Part shown: in pieces, positions 16,443-27,262 of the stretch
How positions within the stretch are numbered: position 1 is the stretch's first letter
Layout: the number at the start of each line of letters is the position of its first letter
Origin: Bradyrhizobium diazoefficiens
GTDB lineage: Bacteria > Pseudomonadota > Alphaproteobacteria > Rhizobiales > Xanthobacteraceae
Direction: 5' to 3'
NCBI RefSeq assembly: GCF_018129965.1
Contig: NZ_JAFCKW010000001.1
Location: 434,001-498,000 of the forward strand
DNA: 64,000 nt
The notes under the pieces: generated by a model
The model's database searches: none
The model's input: the letters and a program-made list of their open reading frames with translations, nothing else
What the model was told of the DNA's origin: nothing
Translations under genes and position numbers: made by a program

Positions 16443-17765
16443 ATGAGGCCGTTCGGGTTCTTTCACCTCAAGGGAATCGGCGGCCAGATCGCAGCGCTGG
16501 TGCTGGCTTCGACCGTCGCTCTGCATCTCGTCATTACCGCCGCCTTCCTGATCAGCCGGCCCGACCGCCCCGAGACGCCGGACGGGGCGCCGCAACTGGC
16601 GGATGCCGCCTTGCTGCTCGGCTCGGCCAATCCGGACGACCGGCCGCGCCTGATCGCGGATCTCGTGCGCGCATTTCCGAAACTCGACCTCCAGACGCCG
16701 GCTCCGGGCACGGCGAGCGTCGCCGATGACGGCGAAAGCCGCCACCTTCATGGCATCCGCCGCCATCTCGGCCAGGGCTACAAGGTGGTGCAGCTCACGA
16801 CCGAGGGCGGCGCGCACCGCATCGGCGTGCAATTGCCCGACGGCGCCATGATCACGGGTCATGTCGCGACCCCGTCGCGGCCGTGGTTCTGGGGCGAGCC
16901 GTGGCTGCTGACGCTGATGACCGCCTTCCTCTGCACCACCGTGCTCGGCCTGTGGGCGGCGCGCGCGCTGGCGATGCCGCTCTCGTCCTTTGCCAGGGCC
17001 GCCGAGGATTTCAGCCTCGATGGCACCGCCGAGCCCTTGCCAGAGCGCGGCCCGGAGGAGATCCGCTCGGTCGCCCGCGCGCTCAACCGCATGCATCAAC
17101 GGATCGCGGGACTGATGTCGGACCGCACCCGGATGCTGGCGGCGATCAGCCACGATCTGCGCACGCCGATCACGCGGCTGCGCCTGCGTGCCGAATTCAT
17201 CGAGGACGAGGGCCATCGCAAGCGCATGCTGATCGATCTCGACCAGATGCGCTCGATGCTGGAATCCGTGCTGTCGCTGCTGCGCAACGACCGCAAGGTC
17301 GAGGCGGTGACGCTGGTCGATATCGCCAGCACGCTGCAGCTCATCGCCGACCAGTTCGGCGACATGGGCCATGTCGTGCACTATGAAGGCCCGGCATCCG
17401 CAACTGCCGCCGCGCGGCCCGACGATCTGCATCGCGGCGTCACCAATCTCGTCGAGAACGCGGTGCGCTTCGGTGCCGAGGTGACGATCCGCCTCGACGT
17501 CTCATGCACGAAGCTCGTCATCGACGTCGAGGACGATGGCCCCGGCATCACGGATTCGCGCAAGCAGGAGATGCTGGAGCCGTTCGTGCGCGGCGACGAC
17601 GCGCGCACCATGGACGATTCCACCGGCTTCGGCCTCGGCCTGTCGATCGCGCACGCGATCGCGCTGGCCCATGGCGGCGAGCTGTCGCTGCACGATCGCA
17701 AGCCGCACGGGCTGATCGTACGCATGCAACTGCCGGTCTGGCAGCAGCCGCGGCTGGCTGCATAG
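16443..17765 (+). CDS. Sensor histidine kinase, EnvZ-like
   Basis: A 440-residue membrane kinase partner of the preceding regulator. It has two transmembrane helices (about residues 18-38 and 155-178) around a periplasmic sensor region, then a HAMP-like segment (ALAMPLSSFARAAEDFS). The H-box is LAAISHDLRTPITRLRLRAE, with N-box LVENAVRFG, G1 box DDGPGI and G2 box GFGLGLSIAHAIA. All catalytic elements are intact. The signal sensed is unknown. Confidence 0.93.
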   Translation: MRPFGFFHLKGIGGQIAALVLASTVALHLVITAAFLISRPDRPETPDGAPQLADAALLLGSANPDDRPRLIADLVRAFPKLDLQTPAPGTASVADDGESRHLHGIRRHLGQGYKVVQLTTEGGAHRIGVQLPDGAMITGHVATPSRPWFWGEPWLLTLMTAFLCTTVLGLWAARALAMPLSSFARAAEDFSLDGTAEPLPERGPEEIRSVARALNRMHQRIAGLMSDRTRMLAAISHDLRTPITRLRLRAEFIEDEGHRKRMLIDLDQMRSMLESVLSLLRNDRKVEAVTLVDIASTLQLIADQFGDMGHVVHYEGPASATAAARPDDLHRGVTNLVENAVRFGAEVTIRLDVSCTKLVIDVEDDGPGITDSRKQEMLEPFVRGDDARTMDDSTGFGLGLSIAHAIALAHGGELSLHDRKPHGLIVRMQLPVWQQPRLAA

Positions 17766-17871
17766 GTTCCATGCAACGCTGAAGGTGGCCCGGTTCGGCC
17801 ACATCATCGCCGTCTTCCCCCGCCTTAACCGTCGCGGGCGCAGGTCACGTCAGGACCGCAAGGGAACTCGC

Positions 17872-18417
17872 ATGAAGATCTTGGGTGTTGCCGCATGGTT
17901 TGCGGCTGCATGGACATTGCCGCAGGCCGCGATCGCGGGTGAAGCCGACTATGCCGAGATAGTCGCAGCCCATGCCCGCGCCAATGGCGTGCCGGCAGCG
18001 CTGGTGCATCGCGTGATCATGCGCGAGAGCCGCTACCAGCCCGGCCTCGTCGGCCATGGCGGCACCATCGGCCTGATGCAGATCAAGCTCGCGACCGCGC
18101 GCGGCCTCGGCTACACCGGCGATGCCGCGGGCCTGCGCGATCCCGACACCAACCTCACCTACGCGGTCAAATACCTCGCCGGCGCCTACCGCGCCGCCAA
18201 TGGCGACCACACCCAGGCCGTACGTTATTTCGCCGGCGGCTATTATTACGCCGCCAAGCGACAGCGCCAGGAGATGGTGCGGGAGGGCAGCAACCAGACG
18301 AATTCCGAGGTCTGGCTCGAACCGAACGGCAATCCCCAGCCGATCGCCGGCGCCGCGCCGCACCGCAGGCTCGCCCAGCGCGTCCGCCATGCCCGGGCGG
18401 AGGTTCCAGCTCAATAA
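17872..18417 (+). CDS. Lytic transglycosylase, SLT domain
   Basis: A 181-residue exported protein. A signal peptide (MKILGVAAWFAAAWTLPQAA, cleaved near IAG) precedes a compact SLT domain: VPAALVHRVIMRESRYQPG contains the catalytic Glu, then GLMQIK and NLTYAVKYLAGAY. It cleaves peptidoglycan glycan strands to 1,6-anhydro ends. The upstream in-frame extension from 17785 is rejected because an AAGGGA ribosome site precedes ATG 17872. The basic tail after residue 150 is poorly conserved. It is a single gene, following but not coupled to the kinase gene. Confidence 0.85.
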   Translation: MKILGVAAWFAAAWTLPQAAIAGEADYAEIVAAHARANGVPAALVHRVIMRESRYQPGLVGHGGTIGLMQIKLATARGLGYTGDAAGLRDPDTNLTYAVKYLAGAYRAANGDHTQAVRYFAGGYYYAAKRQRQEMVREGSNQTNSEVWLEPNGNPQPIAGAAPHRRLAQRVRHARAEVPAQ

Positions 18418-18420
18418 TCG

Positions 18421-18546
18421 CCGTCATGGCCGGGCTTGTCCCGGCCATCCACGATTGTCCGCGCAGCGTCAAGAACGTGGATGCCCGGGCCTTCGCCTCG
18501 CCGAAGCGGCTTCGGCCGCGCAGGCGGGACAAGCCCGGGCATGACG
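18421..18546. repeat. Inverted repeat of the GGGCTTGTCCCGGCCATCCACG family
   Basis: The left arm GGCCGGGCTTGTCCCGGCCA and the right arm CGGGACAAGCCCGGGCATGA are inverted relatives, with ATCCACG and CGTGGATGCCCGGG between them. It is the same family as the copies near 3991-4024 and 29683-29720. Confidence 0.7.
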
Positions 18547-18591
18547 AGCTGCATGCGTTGACATAGCCCCTCACAAGCCTACATTAGACCC

Positions 18592-18716
18592 GTTCCGAGG
18601 GGTGCTCCGTGGAGGAGCTGAGATACCGCTAAATGGGCAGCTTGCAGATCGGCAGGCCTTCCCAGAACCGCGGTGACCCTTTGAACCTGATCCGGGTCAT
18701 GCCGGCGAAGGGACAG
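18592..18716 (+). promoter_or_regulatory. TPP riboswitch (THI element)
   Basis: All conserved parts of the thiamine pyrophosphate aptamer are present: GAGGGGTGCTCC, GGAGCTGAGATACCGC, then ACCCTTTGAACCTGATCCGG and GTCATGCCGGCGAAGGGA. It ends a few bases before the thiO start at 18719, with the AGGGACAGGG ribosome site inside or touching its 3' helix. This fits TPP-dependent blocking of translation, since no separate U-tract terminator is seen. It should turn the thi operon off when TPP is plentiful. Confidence 0.95.
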
Positions 18717-18718
18717 GG

Positions 18719-19744
18719 ATGTTGCAGACGACCCATCGACCGGATTCTCCGGTATCCATCATCGGTGCTGGCATTGCTGGGGCCTGGCAGGCGCTGTTGT
18801 TCGCGCAGGCCGGCCACCCCGTGACGCTGCACGAGCGCAGCGATGCAGCCATGACCGATGCCACCAGCCACTGGGCCGGCGGCATGCTCGCGCCCTGGTG
18901 CGAGGCGGAGGTCGCCGAACCCGTGATCTCCCGGCTCGGCCAGCGCTCCCTCGACATCTGGCGGCGCGAACTGCCCGACACGCCTTTCAACGGCTCGCTC
19001 GTCGTCGCCCATCCGCGCGAGCGCAGCGATTTCGAGCGCTTTGCCCGCATGACCGAGGGCCATCGCCGGCTCGATGCCACAGCGCTCGCCGCGCTCGAGC
19101 CGTCGCTGGAGGGTCGTTTCCGCGACGCGCTGTTTTTCCCTGGCGAAGGCCATGTCGAGCCGCGCCGCGTGCTGCCGAAGCTGCATGCGCGCATCAAGGC
19201 GGCCGGCGGGACCATCAAGTTCGGAAGCGACGTCGCAGCGAAGGATCTCGCAAGACTCGATCCTGACGGCATCGTGATCGACTGCCGCGGCCTTGGCGCA
19301 CGCGACGCGCAGCCCGGCTTGCGCGGCGTCAAGGGCGAGATGATCCTGATCGAGACCGGCGAGGTGCAGCTCGCACGCCCGGCGCGGCTGATCCATCCGC
19401 GCTGGCCGCTCTATGTGATCCCGCGCGAGGACAATCTGTTCATGCTGGGCGCGACCTCGATCGAGGCCGAGGACAGCGGCGTCAGCGTGCGCTCGGCGCT
19501 GGAACTGCTGGGCGCGGCCTATGCGGTGCATCCGGCCTTCGGCGAGGCCCGCATCGTCGAGTTCGGCTCGGGCCTGCGCCCCGCCTTTTCCGACAATCTC
19601 CCGCGCATCGGCATTCGCGACAACACCATCGCCGTCAACGGCCTCTACCGCCACGGCTTCCTGATCGCACCGGCCCTTGCCGAGCTGACGCTGCAATACG
19701 TCCAGCGCGGCCAGATCGACAACGAGGTGATGCAATGCGCGTGA
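18719..19744 (+). CDS. thiO: Glycine oxidase-type FAD enzyme of thiamine synthesis
   Basis: A 341-residue FAD-dependent amine oxidase. The N-terminal dinucleotide-binding motif is SIIGAGIAGAWQALLFAQAG; a DAO-family C-terminal part carries IEFGSGLRPAFSDNLPRIG-like sequence (VEFGSGLRPAF). ThiO oxidises glycine to the imine needed for the thiazole ring. It is the first gene after the TPP riboswitch and its last 10 bases overlap thiS, so the two are translationally coupled. The position in the thi operon makes this identity firm even though the DAO family is broad. Confidence 0.92.
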   Translation: MLQTTHRPDSPVSIIGAGIAGAWQALLFAQAGHPVTLHERSDAAMTDATSHWAGGMLAPWCEAEVAEPVISRLGQRSLDIWRRELPDTPFNGSLVVAHPRERSDFERFARMTEGHRRLDATALAALEPSLEGRFRDALFFPGEGHVEPRRVLPKLHARIKAAGGTIKFGSDVAAKDLARLDPDGIVIDCRGLGARDAQPGLRGVKGEMILIETGEVQLARPARLIHPRWPLYVIPREDNLFMLGATSIEAEDSGVSVRSALELLGAAYAVHPAFGEARIVEFGSGLRPAFSDNLPRIGIRDNTIAVNGLYRHGFLIAPALAELTLQYVQRGQIDNEVMQCA

Positions 19745-19932
19745 TCGTGAATGGTGAGCAGCGCGAGATCAATTCCGCCAGCGTGGACGCACTGCTGGCC
19801 GAGCTCGACTACGAGGGCACCCATTTCGCCATCGCGCTGAACTACGACGTCGTGCCCAAGAGCCGCTGGGCCGAGACCGCGCTGAAAGCCGGCGACGAGA
19901 TCGAGATCATCACGCCGCGGCAGGGAGGGTGA
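19735..19932 (+). CDS. thiS: Sulfur carrier protein ThiS
   Basis: A 65-residue ubiquitin-like protein starting MRVIVNGEQREI and ending in the diglycine GG needed for adenylation and thiocarboxylate formation. It passes sulfur to ThiG during thiazole synthesis. It overlaps the end of thiO by 10 bp. Length and the C-terminal GG are exactly as in the family. Confidence 0.95.
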   Translation: MRVIVNGEQREINSASVDALLAELDYEGTHFAIALNYDVVPKSRWAETALKAGDEIEIITPRQGG

Positions 19933-19949
19933 GGATGGCGCTCTCTCTC

Positions 19950-20080
19950 CACTTGTCGTCCCCGCGAAAGCGGGGACCCATAAACACCGGCCTTCGCTGG
20001 GGCGAAAGGTCTCTCCCAACATGCCCCAAGAGAAATCACGCGGTATGGGTCCCCGCCTTCGCGGGGACGAAAGCTGCGAT
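19950..20080. repeat. Inverted repeat inside the thi operon
   Basis: GTCCCCGCGAAAGCGGGGAC CCATA at the left and TATGGGTCCCCGCCTTCGCG GGGAC at the right form a long palindrome with an inner GCTGGGGCGAAAGG part. It occupies most of the 166-bp gap between thiS and thiG without stopping the operon's gene order, and may affect mRNA stability or translation. Confidence 0.7.
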
Positions 20081-20098
20081 TGAGGAGACACCTCCCGC

Positions 20099-20867
20099 AT
20101 GGTGACCTTCTACAACAAAACCTTCCCCTCGCGCCTGCTGATCGGCAGCGCTCTGTATCCCTCGCCCGCGATCATGCAGGCGGCGATCCGCGCCTCGGGC
20201 GCCAACATCGTCACGGTGTCGCTGCGGCGCGAATCCGCCGGCGGCAAGACCGGGGACGCGTTCTGGAACCTGATCCGCGAACTCGACGTCACCGTGCTGC
20301 CGAACACCGCCGGCTGCCGCAGCGTGCGCGAGGCGGTGACGACGGCGAAGCTCGCGCGCGAATTGTTCGGCACCAGCTGGATCAAGCTGGAAGTGATCGC
20401 CGACAACGACACGCTGCAGCCCGATGTCGTCGGCCTCGTCGAAGCCGCAAGCATCCTGATCAAGGACGGCTTCGAGGTGTTTCCCTATTGCACCGAGGAT
20501 CTCTCGGTCGCGAGCCGCCTGGCCGATGCAGGCTGCAAGGTGGTGATGCCGTGGGCCGCGCCGATCGGCAGTGCGAAGGGCATCACCAACCGCGACGCGC
20601 TGAAACTGCTGCGCGAGCGGCTGCCCGACATCACGCTGGTGGTCGATGCTGGTTTGGGCGCACCAAGCCACGCGGCGCAGGCGCTCGAGCTCGGCTACGA
20701 CGCCGTGCTGCTCAACACCGCGATCGCCAAGGCCGCCGATCCCGTCGCGATGGCCAACGCCTTCCGACTCGGCTGTGAGGCCGGCCGCACCGCTCATGAA
20801 GCCGGGCTGATGAACGCCCGCGACTTCGCCTCCCCCTCCACCCCTGTCGTTGGGACCCCGTTCTGGC

Positions 20868-20881
<14 letters not shown>
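20099..20881 (+). CDS. thiG: Thiazole synthase ThiG
   Basis: A 260-residue TIM-barrel enzyme that condenses DXP, ThiS-thiocarboxylate and dehydroglycine into the thiazole moiety. Diagnostic parts are [13 protein letters not shown] at the start, [16 protein letters not shown], the lysine in [10 protein letters not shown] that forms the Schiff base with DXP, and [20 protein letters not shown]. The start is ATG 20099 after a GAGGAGACACC site. It overlaps thiE by 14 bp. Confidence 0.95.
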
Positions 20882-23556
<2,675 letters not shown>

Positions 23557-23575
23557 GAATGCGCTAGTTGCACCC

Positions 23576-23944
23576 ATGAAGCACGGGTTCTCTAACTCAG
23601 ATTGGGAAACTGCCAAAGAAGAGGCACGGTCAGCTATGATTGACCGTGCCAAGCTTCGTGGGATGATCCCATACTCTGATCTTGTAAAGACGATCGATTC
23701 TATCAAACTTGACGCTCATGATTCCCGCCTGTTTCGGCTGCTGGACGAGATATCAATTGAGGAAGACGAGTTGGGTCGCGGGATGCTCAGCGTCGTCGTT
23801 GTCCACAAGGTGGGCGACATGCAACCCGGGCCAGGATTCTTTGAACTCGCGAAGTCGCTCGGAAGAAACACGCAAGACATTGAAAAATGCTGGGTCGCGG
23901 AACTCCATCGCGTTCACGCATTTTGGTCTTTGTCAAAAAAATAG
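23576..23944 (+). CDS. Hypothetical protein, AT-richer than surroundings
   Basis: A 122-residue soluble protein I do not recognise. It starts 19 bp after thiC. Notable stretches are RAKLRGMIPYSDLVKTI and a compact GRGMLSVVVVHKVGDMQPGP followed by GFFELAKSLGR and HRVHAFWS. The coherent hydrophobic pattern and good ribosome spacing make it a credible gene. Codon use has many A/T third positions, unlike thiC, suggesting recent acquisition. The function cannot be assigned. Confidence 0.65.
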   Translation: MKHGFSNSDWETAKEEARSAMIDRAKLRGMIPYSDLVKTIDSIKLDAHDSRLFRLLDEISIEEDELGRGMLSVVVVHKVGDMQPGPGFFELAKSLGRNTQDIEKCWVAELHRVHAFWSLSKK

Positions 23945-23991
23945 CTCGTACGAGGTCGGCCAAGAGCGACTGACTAGAATGCGCTGGCGAT

Positions 23992-24582
23992 TCACGAAGG
24001 AAGCGATTTGATCCTGAGATCCGAGAATTTACGCCACTCGCCGATATAAGAACTTGCGGCGGTTTTTGCATCGCTTCTGCGCAATCCCATCCTCTTAAAT
24101 TGCCGCAGAGCAGAGTTGTAAAAAATTTCCTCCCAAGCACGACCAAAGCCCGTGTCGGGCAGCTCCAATATCACTTTTGGCCTTTCGGTATCGTGTATGA
24201 ACCTATCACCAGTTCTGCCGGCTTGAATGTATAGCCCCTTAGTTCTGATGATTTGATCAACCAGCACTCCTCTAGCGGCAATATCGAAAACAATGAGAAC
24301 GGTAAGTGCAACTGGCTTCTCGAAAATCAGCAGTAGCCCAATATCTCCTGAGCCATCTTCAATCGTGGCCCATTGCGATTGGACATCGCCAGCCCGAACA
24401 TATTGATGAATTCGAATGAACTCCTCAATGTCGGGGCGTTCCGTAGTATCAAGAATGAGCAACGGGATAAGGCGCCCCTCCCCGATGAAGCCGGCAGCTA
24501 TTGCGGCATCAGCCGCGATCGGCACTGGTCTTTGGTTGAGCTTTCGAAAGGTCTTCCTTAGTCTTTTGGGCCAGATCTTCAT
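23992..24582 (-). CDS. Hypothetical protein, AT-richer
   Basis: A 196-residue protein of unknown function with a basic N-terminus (MKIWPKRLRKTFRKLNQR), then a hydrophobic GFIGEGRLIPLLILDTTERP, and a central segment VALTVLIVFDIAARGVLVDQ that looks like a buried beta strand and helix rather than a membrane helix. It overlaps the end of the upstream same-strand gene by 74 bp, suggesting they travel as a pair. AT-rich codons set both apart from the neighbourhood. Confidence 0.6.
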   Translation of the reverse strand: MKIWPKRLRKTFRKLNQRPVPIAADAAIAAGFIGEGRLIPLLILDTTERPDIEEFIRIHQYVRAGDVQSQWATIEDGSGDIGLLLIFEKPVALTVLIVFDIAARGVLVDQIIRTKGLYIQAGRTGDRFIHDTERPKVILELPDTGFGRAWEEIFYNSALRQFKRMGLRRSDAKTAASSYIGEWRKFSDLRIKSLPS

Positions 24583-25156
24583 AAGAAAAATCCCTAAGGA
24601 TTATTGGCTCGATTGAAATCTCATTCCCATGGGTATCTCGAAGCACCACTAAAGTCCGCTCGACCTCAGCATCGCGCAAAACTGCGCCATCGAAGCTGAA
24701 GAAGCACCACCCTGATATGACTTGATGCGCATCGATCCGCATCGGAACGCTTAGAGGACTTTGCGCGGGCTCGAAGAGGGGTGGAAGTTCAGCCCTAGTT
24801 CCAACCTCCATCTTGAAAGGCCCGCCATCGAGCCTGGAGTAGGTCAAATGCAAACTCGCACTAGCTATTGAGTTGTTATTGTCGGAGGTATTCATGACAG
24901 ACAGCAAGACACCATAAATCCTCTCGTTTTGAGCTGAGCTAAAAGAAGTGAACCCTTCGTGCAAATGGGCAGCAAGTGATGGCTTGCGTCGCTCTTCCTG
25001 CCGCTCAGACAACTTCAACGCTCTACGCGACGTCCTCATGTTAACAATGGAAAGGAATAGAGCCGCCCATGCAGCGGTCGCACTGACTACAGCAGTTATC
25101 GATGAAATTTCCCAGGTCACGGCTGTGGTCCGCGTGTTTATCCTACGCCCTAACAT
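24509..25156 (-). CDS. Hypothetical single-pass membrane protein, AT-richer
   Basis: A 215-residue protein. The N-terminal helix ISSITAVVSATAAWAALFLS spans the membrane, followed by a basic, Arg/Glu-rich linker (RRALKLSERQEERRKPSL) and a beta-rich domain (SASLHLTYSRLDGGPFKMEV, later VISGWCFFSFDGA). A longer reading from 25249 runs back through the truncated mug copy and is rejected; ATG 25156 is used. The family is unknown, but this TM-plus-beta architecture is common among accessory hypothetical genes. The downstream partner overlaps its 3' end. Confidence 0.6.
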   Translation of the reverse strand: MLGRRINTRTTAVTWEISSITAVVSATAAWAALFLSIVNMRTSRRALKLSERQEERRKPSLAAHLHEGFTSFSSAQNERIYGVLLSVMNTSDNNNSIASASLHLTYSRLDGGPFKMEVGTRAELPPLFEPAQSPLSVPMRIDAHQVISGWCFFSFDGAVLRDAEVERTLVVLRDTHGNEISIEPIILRDFSYEDLAQKTKEDLSKAQPKTSADRG

Positions 25157-25178
25157 AGCACGCCTCGATAGGACTAAT

Positions 25179-25411
25179 TTGCCAAAAATTGCCCTCCGCC
25201 GCCTCCCCGACCAGCTCCGCCCCAACCTCCACCTCGTCTTCGTCGGCACCGCCGCCTCGACGCGCTCGGCCGAGCTCGGGCACTACTACGCTCATCCCGG
25301 CAACCGCTTCTGGCGCGCAATCCATGAGACCGGCATAACGCCGCGGCGCTATCAGGCGGGCGAGTTCGCGGCACTACTCGAGCTCGGGATCGGCTTCACC
25401 GATCTGTCCAA
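25179..25411 (+). pseudogene. Truncated copy of the 5' half of mug
   Basis: From the TTG at 25179 the translation LPKIALRRLPDQLRPN, then GTAASTRSAELGHYYAHPGN, closely follows the first 75 or so residues of intact mug at 26056. By eye about 17 mismatches occur over about 215 bp. Similarity stops abruptly after CCGATCTGTCCAA (about 25411; 26282 in the intact copy), after which the frame runs into unrelated residues to a stop at 25458-25460. The catalytic GxxNPG-like start region is present but the C-terminal half is missing. Confidence 0.85.
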
Positions 25412-25456
25412 ATTGGTCGCCTCGACAAATTCATCTTCCGCGCCTACTATGATTGC

Positions 25457-25744
25457 ATGAACATCATTCGCCGCACGCTGGATATCGACGCCGACACCGA
25501 TGCGCGTTTGCGCGAGATGGCCGACGAGCGCGGGCAGGATGTCGCCTCCGTGCTCGCGGAAGCCGTGGCGCTGCTCGATTCCGTGGTCGATATTTCCGGC
25601 CCCGACATCGCTGAGGACCGCCGGCGCTTGGATGATTTTAAAAAGACCCGCTCCGCTGTACCGCTCGACGAGGTCAAGGGCTGGGTCGCGAGCTGGGGTT
25701 CGGCGCAGGAGTTGCCGCGCCCGGCGGCCCGTAGGATCGGATGA
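25457..25744 (+). CDS. RHH-type antitoxin (ParD/CopG-like)
   Basis: A 95-residue protein. The N-terminus IIRRTLDIDADTDARLREMA followed by DERGQDVASVLAEAVALLD has the beta-strand then two-helix layout of ribbon-helix-helix DNA-binding antitoxins. The remainder is charged, as expected for the toxin-neutralising tail. Its TGA overlaps the ATG of the next gene (ATGA), typical of type II toxin-antitoxin pairs. The antitoxin would bind the toxin and repress their promoter. The start overlaps the stop of the broken mug reading frame. Confidence 0.82.
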   Translation: MNIIRRTLDIDADTDARLREMADERGQDVASVLAEAVALLDSVVDISGPDIAEDRRRLDDFKKTRSAVPLDEVKGWVASWGSAQELPRPAARRIG

Positions 25745-26034
25745 TCCTGCTTTCGCCCGACGCCGTCGAGGACGTCGAGCGGTTGCGCCTGTTTCTCGAT
25801 CAACATAGCCCCGGCGCCGCGCAACGCGCGCTCGCGTCGATCTGGCGGGCGATCGAGCGGCTGCAGGAGTTCCCCGATCTGGGAATGAAGACGGCCGATG
25901 CCGATCTTCGCCAGATCGTGGTCCGCTTTGGCGCCTCCGGCTACATCGTGCGCTACGCCATATTGGTGGAGTCGCAAGACATCCTGATCACGCGGATATG
26001 GCACGGCCGCGAAGCCCGCAAGTCGGACGAGTGA
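25741..26034 (+). CDS. RelE/ParE-family toxin
   Basis: A 97-residue protein with the ParE/RelE fold pattern: ILLSPDAVEDVERLRLFLDQ start, a helix pair ending RLQEFPDLGMKT, and the C-terminal strands FGASGYIVRYAILVESQDIL followed by ITRIWHGRE, the typical basic ending. ParE members act on DNA gyrase, RelE members cut mRNA on the ribosome; the sequence alone does not decide. It is coupled to the antitoxin by a 4-bp overlap and ends 21 bp before the intact mug gene. Confidence 0.85.
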   Translation: MILLSPDAVEDVERLRLFLDQHSPGAAQRALASIWRAIERLQEFPDLGMKTADADLRQIVVRFGASGYIVRYAILVESQDILITRIWHGREARKSDE

Positions 26035-26055
26035 GTGTAGCGACGGACGATTGAC

Positions 26056-26562
26056 TTGCCTGAAATCCACCGCCTCCCCGACCAACTCCGCCCCAACCTC
26101 CGCCTCGTCTTCGTCGGCACCGCCGCCTCGACGCGCTCCGCCGAACTCGGGCACTACTACGCCCATCCCGGCAACCGCTTCTGGCGCGCGATCCATGAGG
26201 CCGGGATCACGCCGCGGCGCTATCAGCCGTGTGAGTTCGCCGCGCTGATCGACCTCGGGATCGGCTTCACCGATCTGTCCAAGTCGGGAGCCGGGATGGA
26301 TCACCAGATCGCGACGGAGACGATCGACGTGGCGGGGTTCAGGGCGAAGATGGACAAGTATCGGCCGCGGACGATTGCATTCACGAGCAAGAAGGCGGCG
26401 AGCTGGTTTTACGGCAGACCGTCGAGCGGGATTGCGCTGGGGCGGCAGAAGCGCGACGAGAGCTTGCCGGAGGTGTTCGTGCTGCCATCGCCGTCCGGCG
26501 CCGCGTCGGGGCATTGGACGATCGAGCCGTGGCGCGAGCTTGCGGCGTGGATCGCTGCGTAG
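26056..26562 (+). CDS. mug: G/U mismatch-specific uracil-DNA glycosylase family
   Basis: A 168-residue protein of the Mug/TDG family, which removes uracil or thymine mispaired with guanine. Seen are VFVGTAASTRSAELGHYYAH followed by PGNRFWRAIHEAG, a conserved loop, and GIGFTDLSKSGAGMDHQI, then the late motif FVLPSPSGAASGHW. The start is a TTG at 26056 (LPEIHRLPDQL). The usual Asn of the GINPG motif is replaced in VGTAAS, as in some bacterial relatives. Its TAG stop lies inside an inverted repeat. The partial copy upstream is described separately. Confidence 0.85.
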   Translation: MPEIHRLPDQLRPNLRLVFVGTAASTRSAELGHYYAHPGNRFWRAIHEAGITPRRYQPCEFAALIDLGIGFTDLSKSGAGMDHQIATETIDVAGFRAKMDKYRPRTIAFTSKKAASWFYGRPSSGIALGRQKRDESLPEVFVLPSPSGAASGHWTIEPWRELAAWIAA

Positions 26563-26673
26563 GGTGGATTAGCCCTGCGGCGGCGCGAAGCGCTGTCGCT
26601 GGGCGTAATCCACCAACTTCTTTCGGCGACCGCGGAGGCGTGGTGGGTTACGGCTTTGCCTAACCCACCCTAC
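26559..26673. repeat. GTAGGGTGG inverted repeat, copy 1
   Basis: GTAGGGTGGATTAG at the left and CTAACCCACCCTAC at the right frame a 115-bp palindromic element, with inner GGCGTAATCCACC and GGTGGGTTACGGC arms. The TAG of the left end is the mug stop codon. Copies of the family are also found at 31944-32034 and 57514-57606. Confidence 0.8.
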
Positions 26674-26686
26674 TGCACCGCCACCC

Positions 26687-27124
26687 TCATCCCGCATACG
26701 CCTTGTCCAAATCCGCAATCACGATCTTATTCATCCCCATCATCGCCTGCATGACGCGATTGGCCTTGCTGCGATCGGGATCGCCGAGATAGCGGCCGAG
26801 GGCGGTGGGCACCACCTGCCAGGACAGGCCGAACCGGTCCTTGAGCCAGCCGCATCGGGACTCCTCACCGCCGTCGGCGGTGAGGCTGCTCCAGAAATAG
26901 TCGACCTCGCCTTGCGTCTCCACGCTGATGAAGAACGACACCGCCTCGTTGAACCTGTATTGCGGCCCGCCGTTGAGCGCGTGGAAGCGCTGTCCCTCGA
27001 GTTCGAACACCGCCATGAAATCGCTGACCGTCTCGACTTTGGCGTTGGGAAACACCGATTTGTAGAAGGCGACGGCCTCCGGAACGTTGTTGTCGAACCA
27101 GAGAAACGGCGTGATGGAAGTCAT
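26687..27124 (-). CDS. VOC-family (PhnB/3-dmu-9-like) protein
   Basis: A 145-residue protein with the paired beta-alpha-beta-beta-beta fold of the VOC superfamily: TSITPFLWFDNNVPEAVAFY followed by KSVFPNAKV, then VFELEGQRFHALNGGPQYRF and a C-terminal GLSWQVVPTALGRYL. It belongs to the PhnB/3-demethylubiquinone methyltransferase-like branch, which lacks a known common activity. Metal ligands are not obvious. It is a stand-alone gene. Confidence 0.88.
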   Translation of the reverse strand: MTSITPFLWFDNNVPEAVAFYKSVFPNAKVETVSDFMAVFELEGQRFHALNGGPQYRFNEAVSFFISVETQGEVDYFWSSLTADGGEESRCGWLKDRFGLSWQVVPTALGRYLGDPDRSKANRVMQAMMGMNKIVIADLDKAYAG

Positions 27125-27262
27125 GTGCGGATACCCCCGAGGTGTGGAACGAAACGCGCAAGGCGCGGGCGGTCGCTCACAGGACGAACGGGCGGCCGGC
27201 GATCCGACAGGGGTATCTTATATGATTGGCTTCCGGCGCGTCGCTGTTACGCACCGCCGGCG

